Source of the DNA: Schistosoma mansoni
Taxonomy: Eukaryota; Platyhelminthes; Trematoda; Strigeidida; Schistosomatidae
DNA length: 64,000 bases
NCBI RefSeq assembly: GCF_000237925.1
Contig: NW_017386085.1
Span: forward strand, 266,991-330,990
Direction: 5' to 3'
Shown here in pieces: positions 23,661-32,662 of this stretch (within the stretch, counting starts at the first letter, position 1; each line of letters starts with the position of its first letter). Under the pieces are notes generated by a model. That model was not told where the DNA came from. It was given only the letters and a program-made list of their open reading frames with translations, and searched no databases. Made by a program: the position numbers and the translations under genes.

Positions 23661-23840
23661 TGTTTGTATCAAACCATACTATGATCAATAAAGAAGACAC
23701 CTGGAAGTTAGTAGCATTACCACCCCTGTTTGCGATCACTGTTGAATTTGTGTAAAATATTGGTGGAAGCCTGGGTAATCTAGCTTTAATAACTTAACAG
23801 TATCGAAAGCATCTGTCTGATATGCAAATTCTTAGTATCT

Positions 23841-24430
23841 TTATTGCCTTTTATCTTCAATTGACTGTGGGACCTTCAAATCTAGTAGTTTGTTTAAGAA
23901 AGCCACTTTTAGAGCATTGATCTCAGAACAGTTCTTTTTTGTTAATGAAATAGGCTTCCTAAACTTCTTTTTAGTTGGACGCTTTAAAATTCCTTGACTG
24001 ACATCGAGTACGAAAGCTGTCTCATCGGTCTTGACTTCCTGTCTGTTCGTGTGCATGTCTCATCCCGTAGTTTTTAAATACATTTCCGTGTGAAAGACTG
24101 CGAATTAATTAGTACATTTCTCGCTGATGTTGATTAGTGCTAATGCAATCACAAGATTAATTAAATCCTACTAGAAATGCTAAAATCTCTTCAGGAACAA
24201 TAACCACTTGCACATTTTCCTCCAATTTAATTTCCCTCACTACCTTTGCTTTCTGGTTGACATTGCTTTTAGTTCGCTATTTATAGATACGACAGTTGTA
24301 CTAATTCGTTTTCTGTTGCTTGTTCAATTTCGAATATCAAGTTCCCTGCAATCTGTCTTATTTCCGTGTTAGCCGTCAGGGTCTGATTTGTCATGTGTAA
24401 ACAGCCGTTGTCGATTTTGACGATAACCTA
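23841..24430 (-). CDS. Possible small unidentified gene or exons
   Basis: Minus-strand open segments. One at 24056-23841 encodes a Lys-rich 71-residue piece with the phrases KRPTKKKFRKPISLTKKN and LNKLLDLKVP. Another, at about 24424-24284, reads MTNQTLTANTEIRQIAGNLI and has a good acceptor (CTACCATAG). A further open stretch at 24270-24170 reads EIKLEENVQVVIVPEEIL. How these join is unclear; a very short intron or a frame break would be needed. No family was recognised. Confidence 0.3.
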
Positions 24431-24761
24431 TGGTAGTAGAGTAGCTTAATTGTTTTGTCCCTAGATCCGTAAACATTGAAGGCCCTTAATGGACCCCAAT
24501 GACCAGAAACATCAATTAGAGATGAATTATCATTAAAGTATATTAAATCTTACTAATTCGGCTACTTCAGTTACTCAGCATAAATTAAAATTCATTTGAT
24601 TGACCGTCTTAAAACAAATATTTCATCTACCACTGAATCATTAAGTTGGCATGGAACTCATGTGAAAATAATCAAAAGTTAATTTAGAATAAATAGTGAA
24701 TAAGGTCAGTCATACTGTTGATTATTTGTTGCGCTGTAGTGCGTGTGATTTCTAGCTCAAG

Positions 24762-24961
24762 NNNNNNNNNNNNNNNNNNNNNNNNNNNNNNNNNNNNNNN
24801 NNNNNNNNNNNNNNNNNNNNNNNNNNNNNNNNNNNNNNNNNNNNNNNNNNNNNNNNNNNNNNNNNNNNNNNNNNNNNNNNNNNNNNNNNNNNNNNNNNNN
24901 NNNNNNNNNNNNNNNNNNNNNNNNNNNNNNNNNNNNNNNNNNNNNNNNNNNNNNNNNNNNN
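24762..24961. other. Assembly gap, 200 N
   Basis: Exactly 200 N. A run of the same length occurs at 54113-54312, so this is a placeholder size and not a measured one. The sequence to its right is an inverted duplicate of 22050-21655. Confidence 0.98.
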
Positions 24962-25359
24962 GAGAATGAATAAGCTGTCTGTCTTACCTCGCGGTTTTGG
25001 TGCTTTCCCTTCTCTCGAAATTCTCGATTTGACGTATAATAACTTAAAAGAAACAAGTTTACCTGATAACTTCTTCAACTTGGTAACACTTAGAGCTCTA
25101 TACTTGTCAGACAATGATTTTGAATGCATTCCACCTGGCATTGGGAAACTTGTGAATTTGGAAATAGTAAGATCCTAACATTTTGATTGAATCAACAAAT
25201 TAGTTGGCTCTTCGTGACAATGACCTTGTGTCTTTACCAGCAGAGATATGTTTACTTACCAGATTAAAGGAGCTCCATCTTCAGAACAATCGCCTTGCTG
25301 TACTGCCTCCTGAATTAGGTAAGTCAGGTTTGCTAGTACTTTGTTGTGACCGTCATTTT
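24962..25359 (+). pseudogene. RSU1: Inverted duplicate of RSU1 exons 5 and 6
   Basis: Exon copies are at 24965-25166 and 25204-25318, with the same 37-nt intron and donor as the minus-strand gene. By eye the ~395 bp are identical to 22050-21655 reverse-complemented, except for one base in the downstream intron (TTGTTGTGACC versus TTGTTGTTACC). Such identity immediately beside an N gap points to a misplaced allelic contig rather than an old duplication. The open frame is intact, so it could also be the real gene end on the opposite strand. The label pseudogene is provisional. Confidence 0.8.
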
Positions 25360-25498
25360 ATTTATTTATACACATAAATATTGATACAAACGGGTACCAG
25401 ATACATATGCGCCTCACACAAATCTCACTTGATTTGTGAGGCGCATATGTATCTGGTACCCGTTTGTATCAATATTTATGTGTATAAATAAATAAAAT
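25355..25498. repeat. Near-perfect palindrome made of two RTE 3' tails
   Basis: The arms 25355-25418 and 25435-25498 are 64 bp each, perfectly complementary, around a 16-bp centre. Each arm is the 3' tail of the RTE LINE (GGCGCATATGTATCTGGTAC plus TGTGTATAAATAAATAAAAT). The two tails face away from each other around the centre. It sits at the exact point where the RSU1 duplicate stops matching its partner. Confidence 0.9.
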
Positions 25499-28274
25499 AA
25501 ACTACACACTTTCAACAGTGTACTTTGGAACCAAAATAGTGGAAAGCATATTCATTAGATTAGCAAAAATAGTAGAAATAACACCAAAATCCAGGAACAA
25601 TATAACAACATACAGTAAGATGAACGAATATGGATCACTAATAGACACTAAATTACTTTACAAAACTGAATTGTTTCGTGGAGCGCATCTGTAAACTTGA
25701 CGATTTCGAGCTACATGCACGAATGCACCTTGCAAAATGATGACCAAATGACTTGGTCATTTATTCTTTGAAGAAATGACTTACACAGAGTAATGAAACG
25801 TCAAAAATCTAATTTTTCCACTCATTGAGATATTTAAAAAATGTAAATTTATCTATTACAAACAAAAGTACAACCATAGAGAAGGAGAATTTCAACTAGT
25901 GTTCCAGTTGGTTTGTTAAGTTTGATACGGTCTATTTAGTTACGGGGAGATAATCTCGGCCTCGTTATTACTTAACCGTGTAAGAATTTAGTAATACTGC
26001 TGGTACATATGAATTGTTATCGGAAACTCCTTCAATGTGTGAAAAGTGACAATTATGTGAATTTTGGACAAATAGCTAAAAGCGACCCGTTGAACATGAT
26101 TGTATTCGTAGGACATACCCTCTAGACTTAATGTCCTGATTCGCAAGGAACTAATTGTCCAGATTCATGCCTAAAGGCTGATGGTATATACAAGTTAGTT
26201 GCAAGTATGAAGTTAAGCATAAGGTAAAAGACGAACTGTTTAAAAAAGACTGATTATAAGTTGCTGAAATCAACACAGACAATGTGCCGCAAATATGTGA
26301 CAATGTGCGATGCATCCCACTAAGAAACGTTTTACAAGATGATAAACAATGAGTGATGATTATATGATTATCAGGGAGCACATGAGTTGAAACTAAGAGG
26401 AGTACAACTCCATATCGCTCTCTATGATGATGGCATGAAACTTTGTCAGTGCTGGAGTAAATTCGACAGTATTTTCAGTTTCATGGAGATTCATTCGACT
26501 TCTTAAACTGACAATATGCATGTATAATAGCGTGTCTAAAAGTTCCAATTAGAGAGACGAAAATCCATCGCGACGAGATGGTGACATGTGCTGAAAACTC
26601 ATCAATCTCGACATTACATTTTGATGTGTAAAGTATGATGAAATATGATAGTTTCACCAACAAGTTGCTAGCCTGCTTTAAGGATGTTTGTAGTAAGTAC
26701 ATCTCTTACACTACCTTCAACAGTTCGTCTAAACCCTCGAATTTCGACGCCGAAAGTCAGATCGGCAAAATATACAAGAGTAACTGATACTCACAGGTAT
26801 GAGGATCTGTTTTGTGGCTTGAAAGGTGCCAATTAACACAATAATAAGGGGCTCAGCCTCACTAAATCCGATCAAGTGGCCGAGCAGTAGGAAAAACCGA
26901 GTTGTTTAGTTGATTAATATTTTCCATTATCGTATTTTTGAAGAGTTTTGAATTCGCGTTTTGTATATAACAGGAGCTACAGAGGTTTATGTAACTAACT
27001 ACTGACTGAATTCCTGAGGTTCACAACACAATTATCACACATAGCAAGTGAAATTTAGAGGTATACTCAAATAACTTCCCATCTACCTTTTCCACAAACC
27101 TTATTACTTTCGTTTACACACGGCTTTGTCAAGCTGTGGTGTCATAATAAGTCATAGTAACTATTTTCACAAGTTCCAGAATAACAGGAGTGCCGGAATA
27201 CACATTAACAATGGTAAGAGCTACAACCAGGGAGACGCCGCGATTCTCACTATGTCTACCACAAACACACGCGTTATGAAAATTGTGGAAAAGTGGAACA
27301 TAAGGAGGATCTTGTTAAAAACAATACGTTTCAATCAAGTGTTTCAATAAGTCGTGAAAACTTTTGCAGAGAAATTCAGTTTGGACACCTTAGAGCAACG
27401 AATCAAGAGATCCCACGCCATTTTATTATGAGCTAGTTGAATGTCACACAAAATAAATTTATATCGAAAATGACAACTGCTAGAATCAAACTACAAAATG
27501 GGATAAGCCCAAAGTACACGACCGAGTGACCTTGAAGCGTGGACTGCGTTAGCCAACCAAGGAACGGAAGAGATAACTGAATACATTATGCTAGGAGTTA
27601 GGATTAGGGTATGACTAGGATCCCAGTATGTGACAAAAACACTGAAATCCAACCCCAAACCCTGACACCGATTCCTAACCCTACTTACTTCTTATTTATC
27701 ATTGGTTCGAGCCCGGACTTTAGGACAGTCACAGCTAATGGTTGTCAGATTTCTTTGAGTTTTCGATTCAGTGTGATTATTAGGTATTCAAACAACAACT
27801 AAAGTAAGAGGTTCTGTAAGAGGGAAAACAGTCACAAAGTGCATGATCGGAAGCCCATTAGGTTTAACCAGAACCACTGACTACTGACTTACATCTACCC
27901 CAAAAACACGATCAAAATCCCCACAACTAGTGTTTTTCCCAACTGCGAAATCCAATGTCGAATACCAACAAAGTGAGCAAATTTGCTTCCTTATTATGAA
28001 GAAGCAGCTTAAACTAAGTTACAAAACGTGAGGAACCTGAGCTTTTATCCATTGAAGCACTATAAGTGAACCATCAACGTTATCATTGAAAACCTGTCCA
28101 GCGGAAAGCTTGTTTACAGCTATCAGATCAAATCTTAGCAATAATGCTTATCTTTTAGCATTAGGATTTTTATTTTTTCGGTTTAGAGAATAAATTTTGC
28201 CATCTTTTTTTACCCAACAAATTAAGTAATTCATTTAAGACATCGTTATGATAGACCCACACATTTCTTTCAGC
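25499..28274. other. Intergenic, nothing recognised
   Basis: About 2.8 kb without a supported gene. Short ORFs on both strands lack splice context or recognised motifs. A sparse set of TTAGGG-like phrases near 27600-27690 is not a telomeric array. Confidence 0.35.
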
Positions 28275-28564
28275 TTGAGGATGAAATCCGACGTAATAAC
28301 TTCAACAAGTGATACTAAAACGTACTCGCCAGATCCATCTCTTCTTCAAATAACAGGCGTTTCAAGAAATGTTAATGCAAAAAAAATGCTGTTCCCCAAG
28401 GTCTCAGGTAAACTAGCCTTCTGATCACAGTTTAAAAATTTCCAGATGAACCACAAACCATAGATTGCACGGTGCAGTTTACAGATCTTGAATGTATACT
28501 GGGAGTCACCACAGATCCATCCTTCCATCTAAATGATACAATTACGATATACACCCAATATACA
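28275..28564 (+). CDS. Two exons of an unidentified gene
   Basis: Exon 28275-28407 follows TTTCTTTCAG and ends G|GTAAAC; it includes an in-frame ATG at 28282 and phrases MKSDVITSTSDTKTYSPDPS and NVNAKKMLFPKVS. A 38-nt intron (28408-28445) separates it from exon 28446-28564. That exon begins G|AT to give DEPQTIDCTVQFTDLECILG and runs to IYTQYT before GTAGGT. The clean splice phases and the tiny intron, matching those of RSU1, MDH1B and NET1 in this window, argue for a real host gene. No domain was recognised. Further exons downstream are obscured by LINE debris. Confidence 0.5.
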
Positions 28565-28579
28565 GTAGGTGATGGGTGA

Positions 28580-28950
28580 ACTAGTATACGGAAGCCTCCA
28601 AAGAAAAACACTAAATTCGTAGAGAATGGCGGATAAAAGCCAGGGAACGTCGAAAGGTGTGAGTCGCTGGATGCAGCCTAAAAATCCTACATAGTATTCC
28701 AATCACCCAGAATTTTATGACAACGTACGCTGCAAAATTAAAGCTCGTCACACCAACGCTTAAGAACATAGTAGGTACCGAAAACCTCCATGTTATCTCC
28801 ATTACACAAGAATGGCTAACGTCAAAAGTAAATTGCAATAACATTTAGTCATTTTGGTTCTTATTTTTCAGGAGAACAGACTAGAACCACGAGGAAGTGG
28901 CGTAATATTATGCTTGGCTAACGCCTTACCATACGAGCTGTAGAGATAGT
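28580..28950 (+). mobile_element. CR1-like LINE relic, endonuclease start
   Basis: One frame reads ENLHVISITQEWLTSKVN and a later one EPRGSGVILCLANALPYEL. These resemble the CR1 endonuclease phrases DIIVITETWLT and RKGGGIILYI seen at 38030-38160. It is broken by stops. Part of this interval might instead be exons of the gene at 28275. Confidence 0.4.
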
Positions 28951-29004
28951 GTGACATGGATTAGTGCTATGTGAACTGTCACGATGTCAGTTAAGATTGT
29001 GTAG

Positions 29005-29330
29005 CTGTAAATAAATCCCCAAAATTAATAGCTCTGTAAGTGTCCGACGTTAGATGCTGACCACATTAGTTTTAATAGGCTCATTTAGCTAAAGGCGCTC
29101 AGTCATGCATCCGTACCAGATCACGTTTTGGAAGGGCGTGCGCAACATCTCCTGCGATCACTAGCCAGATTAGATCAGCCACACCTCGATATATTGATAA
29201 CCCATCAAATAAATCTTCCAAACTCCCCGCTTCTGACTTTGATTTTACTGGGTGGGCGCGATTCAATTATAGGTCTTACTGGTAAAGTGTTGTCAAACTA
29301 CAATACCTGTGGTATCTTCAATTGAAATCC
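29005..29330 (+). repeat. Dispersed LTR-like repeat, copy 2
   Basis: Matches 5225-5560 in diverged form: CTCTGTAAGTGTCCGACG, TGCTGACCACATTAGTTTTA, CTCAGTCATGCATCC, then an open stretch ending in a TTTTACTGG phrase. Non-coding; the family is uncertain. Confidence 0.45.
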
Positions 29331-29849
29331 TAGAAGACAGAACTAGTTGTAGTGTCATGTAGTCCTGAATTTTTAACTGATATTTTCGTCTCAAATAAAC
29401 TGCTATCCGAGTCAAATGGTAGCCAAAACCATATAGTAAGTGAATTAACTCCACATCTTCTAATGTAACATTGGTTCTGGTGAGGGAGTGGTGTGGTGAC
29501 ACTGGATCCTAACCAAATAACCTTTGAAGCCGAACGTATAATGACTGGAATGATTTATACTCAACAATTGACATGAAGAGAAAGTTGACGATGGGGAACG
29601 CGGGAATATTCAATTCAATAACTCGGATGGCATGGCTCAGCTTCACAGATTTGGTCATTCAGTACAATTTGTCTTTACTGACATTAAATGTATCATTCTG
29701 TCTTTGGTCTAAATATGTTTTTTACAAACTTCGGACATCATATTGTTAATTGCTACGATACGATGAATCAATTAAGACAATGATATGACTTCCACATAAG
29801 ACCTTAGAGATTAGGCAGTCACATCATGTTATATTTAAAAGTTTAGTAT

Positions 29850-30567
29850 TATTATAATAGTACTAATATCAAAGTGGACCATGATTTCAAATAATAATGG
29901 GTTAACCTTAAGCAGCCGAACATCATACGTGAGCTTTGCTATTCCGGGAATCAGCTTAGTTGCTGCTCTATGAACCTTTTCAAACAGCTCACTCTCTTAT
30001 TTTGGGCAGAGGCTCGCAACTTATATTCAGTGCTCGAGTTTGTGGGAAAGAATACAAAAGGTTTTAGCGCTGACATGACTAAGGGCCCTGGGTATTGACC
30101 ATAAGGTTCTCAAACTTTAGCGGCTATTGCACAACAGTGTGAAGTAGTTTTCAAGTCTTGGTTAACGATGACTCCTAATTCATTGTGTGCCTGGATAAAA
30201 AAACTCACTGTTATTCACAGTGTATGTATCTGTACCTTGATGACAAATATGCATCACAATACTTTTGACAGTTTTTATCGGCAACTGCCAAGTTTGACGC
30301 CATTCAGATAATTTCTTCAGATTATTTTGAAGTTCCAAGTTATCACCTTTACTTCTATTGCTCTCTATATTCTGACATCAACAGCACATAAAAAGACAGA
30401 TGATGATAAGAGACCAGGAAGGTCATTTACATACAAAAGGAACAACACTGACTTCAAAACTGTACCCTGAAAACCTCCACCACGCACAATTTTAGAGCTA
30501 GGCAATTAATGGTCCAGCCAAACATTTTTGGCACATTATTAAATTGCGTTCAACCCCAATATTTCTT
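29850..30567 (-). mobile_element. CR1-like LINE, 3' half of an interrupted copy
   Basis: On the minus strand this continues the reverse transcriptase of 34636-35510. Readable pieces are LRNIGVERNL, FEVSVVPFVCK and LPGLLSSSV (the equivalent of LGPLLFLLYVNDLPGLLSSS), then a ruined motif C. The thumb region follows with FEKVHRAATKLIPGIAKLTY and VRLLKVNPLLFEIM. It was split by insertion of the SINE-RTE unit. Confidence 0.8.
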
Positions 30568-30581
30568 AACTTATATAACAG
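30568..30581 (+). repeat. Target-site duplication, left copy
   Basis: AACTTATATAACAG, identical to 34622-34635. The two 14-bp copies bracket the SINE plus RTE unit and lie in the CR1 reverse transcriptase, whose frame resumes across them. Confidence 0.9.
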
Positions 30582-30740
30582 GACTCAGTAGCTGAGTGGA
30601 TGACGCGATGGGATTTGAAGCGAAAGGTAGTGGGTTCGAGTCTCACAGTGAACATCAACTCTGAGATTCAGGTACATCCAGCTGACGAGTCCCAAGTAGG
30701 ACGAAACGCGCGTCCTGGATTCCACAGCTAGCCACTATCC
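30582..30740 (+). mobile_element. tRNA-headed hammerhead SINE (Sm-alpha-like) fused to an RTE LINE
   Basis: The head contains an A-box-like TAGCTGAGTGG and a B-box GGTTCGAGTCT, so it resembles a tRNA gene and could carry an internal RNA polymerase III promoter. The hammerhead module follows, ending in GCTAGCCACTATCC. It passes without a break into the RTE 5' UTR at 30741. Being inside the target-site duplication, it was inserted together with the LINE. Confidence 0.88.
30671..30730 (+). ncRNA. Hammerhead ribozyme, intact core
   Basis: This matches the known schistosome hammerhead. CTGACGA is at 30682-30688. Stem II is GTCC/GGAC around a CAAGTA loop, GAAAC is at 30703-30707, and the cleavage triplet GTC ends at 30714. 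Stem I pairs ATCCAG with CTGGAT. Stem III is the very short palindrome ACGCGCGT, the minimal type described for these SINEs. All core bases I can check are present, so self-cleavage of the transcript after 30714 is expected. Confidence 0.9.
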
Positions 30741-31250
30741 AATGCCCCCAAATGCCCTTGTATGGCCGAGAGTGAGGAGAGTCCACTCTCCCTCTCGAAA
30801 TACTCTCACATAGCCATGCGTATATAGCCCCTGCCAGGGAAGTCCTACTCACTGCCTTCTCGTAGCGGGGGTGTTGATCACGAAAGTGAGAGGACGAAAA
30901 GCGAATGTCCGGCGCTTTAACCGGGTTGGTGGACACGGTAAGTTCACCTAGGGGAGTTGGGAAACCCTGATTCCAAACCAATGGTGCACATGGGCTCCAG
31001 TATCCTGAGGGAACGAATGGCGTATGAACCAATTGTTGGTCATCGGCTACCGTGGGAATGCATCGCCTCACGATGCTCCACTGCCTTGTGGACCAGACCT
31101 TTAGCGCAAAGGCTCCGAGTGTGGCCACCTAAGAAAACCACCTGCTTCAGTTTGAGCACCTGAGCAGTATCACAGCCCTCACACAAATAAACGAATGATG
31201 ACTTGTACCGAGAATCCTATTTACGCGCTTACTATATTCCAGCAATCTGC

Positions 31251-31291
31251 ATTATTATTATTATTATTATTATTGTTATTATTATTATTAT
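31251..31291 (+). repeat. (ATT)n microsatellite in the LINE 5' region
   Basis: ATT repeats with one GTT interruption, just upstream of the LINE ORF. Confidence 0.95.
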
Positions 31292-31362
31292 GTAGCAGCT
31301 CACCCATGGTGGAAACTCTGTTCTATCTCAACGGTATCAACTCACTGTCTGGTCGAAAGTGA

Positions 31363-32493
31363 ATGCTTCCACCGATTACGAATACTAAACCAGTCTTTCT
31401 GAACCCACGTACGCCGTTCAAGCTGGCTTCCTTCAACGTTCGCACACTAATGCAGATCGGACAACAGATGGGGCTGGCTATGTCTTTAGAAAGTCTTAAT
31501 GTTGATGTTTGCTGTCTATCCGAGACCCGTATTCAAGACTCTAGTGAAGTACTACAAATTCGCTCTCCACCTGTCGATTCGAAAAGCTTGTTTCACGTGC
31601 GCTTATTCGGGGACTCTGTGGCATCTTCGTCTGGTCTTGCAGGCGTTGGTGTTGCACTAAGCGCTAGGGCTGAGGCAGCACTAATCGATTGGATCCCCAT
31701 TAACAGTCGGTTGTGTGCTGTTAGATTAGAAAGTTCCATCAAAGTGAGAAGAAATCGGCGTGAGAAACGGTGTCTTTTCGTCATCTCCGCCTATGCCCCT
31801 ACAGATTGCAGCCCGGATGCAATCAAGGATGAGTTCTACCACCAGTTAACTGTTCTTCTCCAGAAAGTGCGTTCGACAGATATTGTAGTACTAGCCGGAG
31901 ACTTGAATGCTCAGGTCGGGCGTCTAGGCACAGAAGAGAGTTGTTTAGGTGGCCGATGGGGACTTGTTGGTCGCAGGACAGATAACGCGGACCGTTTGCT
32001 GCAACTGTGCACAGACCACAACCTGTTTCTGGTTAGCACTAACTTCCGGCACAGTCATCGCCGGTGTGCCACCTGGCGTCCTCCCTCTGCATCCCAAGCC
32101 TGGACTCAGATTGATCACATCGCGATCAGCTACCGCTGGCGTGGTTGTGTACAAGACTGCCGCTCCTTTTGGAGTACCTATCTGGAGTCTGATCATGCCC
32201 TGGTCTGCGCCAATCTCACCTTACTTTTCAGTGGCCGAAGGATTGACCACCACCAACGGATTGATGTTAGTAAACTGGCTGCAACATCTGTTGCAAGTAA
32301 GTATCGAGCGGAGCTAGCCTCTAGGCTAGCTACCATACCACCGGAAAGTATAGATGAGCATTGGTTGCATCTTCACGACGCCATGAGAATGGCGAGTAAA
32401 GCCGCTTGCAGCTTCGCGAAACGTCCCGCTTACAAGCACTGGGTTTCTTCTGGCTCCTTACGACTGATCGAAGCCCGTCGGTCTACTCCGTGA
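31363..32493 (+). CDS. RTE LINE endonuclease (AP-type) part, 376 aa
   Basis: The N-terminal apurinic-like endonuclease that nicks target DNA for reverse transcription. Motifs are ASFNVRTL (residues ~22-29), CCLSETRIQD (E~54), ISAYAPTD (~141-148), AGDLNAQVG (~178-186) and SDHALV near the domain end. ATG 31363 opens the frame after the 5' UTR. The ORF ends early at 32493 by a frameshift; the downstream text (EAWWSERANEM) continues in the RT frame with one stop. Confidence 0.88.
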   Translation: MLPPITNTKPVFLNPRTPFKLASFNVRTLMQIGQQMGLAMSLESLNVDVCCLSETRIQDSSEVLQIRSPPVDSKSLFHVRLFGDSVASSSGLAGVGVALSARAEAALIDWIPINSRLCAVRLESSIKVRRNRREKRCLFVISAYAPTDCSPDAIKDEFYHQLTVLLQKVRSTDIVVLAGDLNAQVGRLGTEESCLGGRWGLVGRRTDNADRLLQLCTDHNLFLVSTNFRHSHRRCATWRPPSASQAWTQIDHIAISYRWRGCVQDCRSFWSTYLESDHALVCANLTLLFSGRRIDHHQRIDVSKLAATSVASKYRAELASRLATIPPESIDEHWLHLHDAMRMASKAACSFAKRPAYKHWVSSGSLRLIEARRSTP

Positions 32494-32662
32494 GTTTGAC
32501 CACAAACGAAGGCTGTTACGTAGTGAAATTGGGCAAAGCTTGAGTAAGGACCGAGAAGCCTGGTGGTCGGAGCGTGCTAATGAGATGTAAGCAGCAGCTG
32601 CATCTGGTAATTGCCGGAAGCTCTTCCAACTCATCCGAGCCACTGGCAGCAAGAAGTCTGGT

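Noticed and set aside
23841-24056. Missing RSU1 terminal exon
   Set aside because: It lies upstream of the RSU1 start on the same strand, and its Lys-rich peptide does not resemble the RSU1 C-terminus.
27590-27690. TTAGGG-like phrases suggesting an internal telomeric repeat
   Set aside because: Only scattered, irregular units; no tandem array.
30655-31128. 157-codon minus-strand ORF, similar to one at 22755-23078
   Set aside because: The similarity comes from the repeated LINE 5' UTR. It runs antisense to the element and crosses the ribozyme; no protein family fits.
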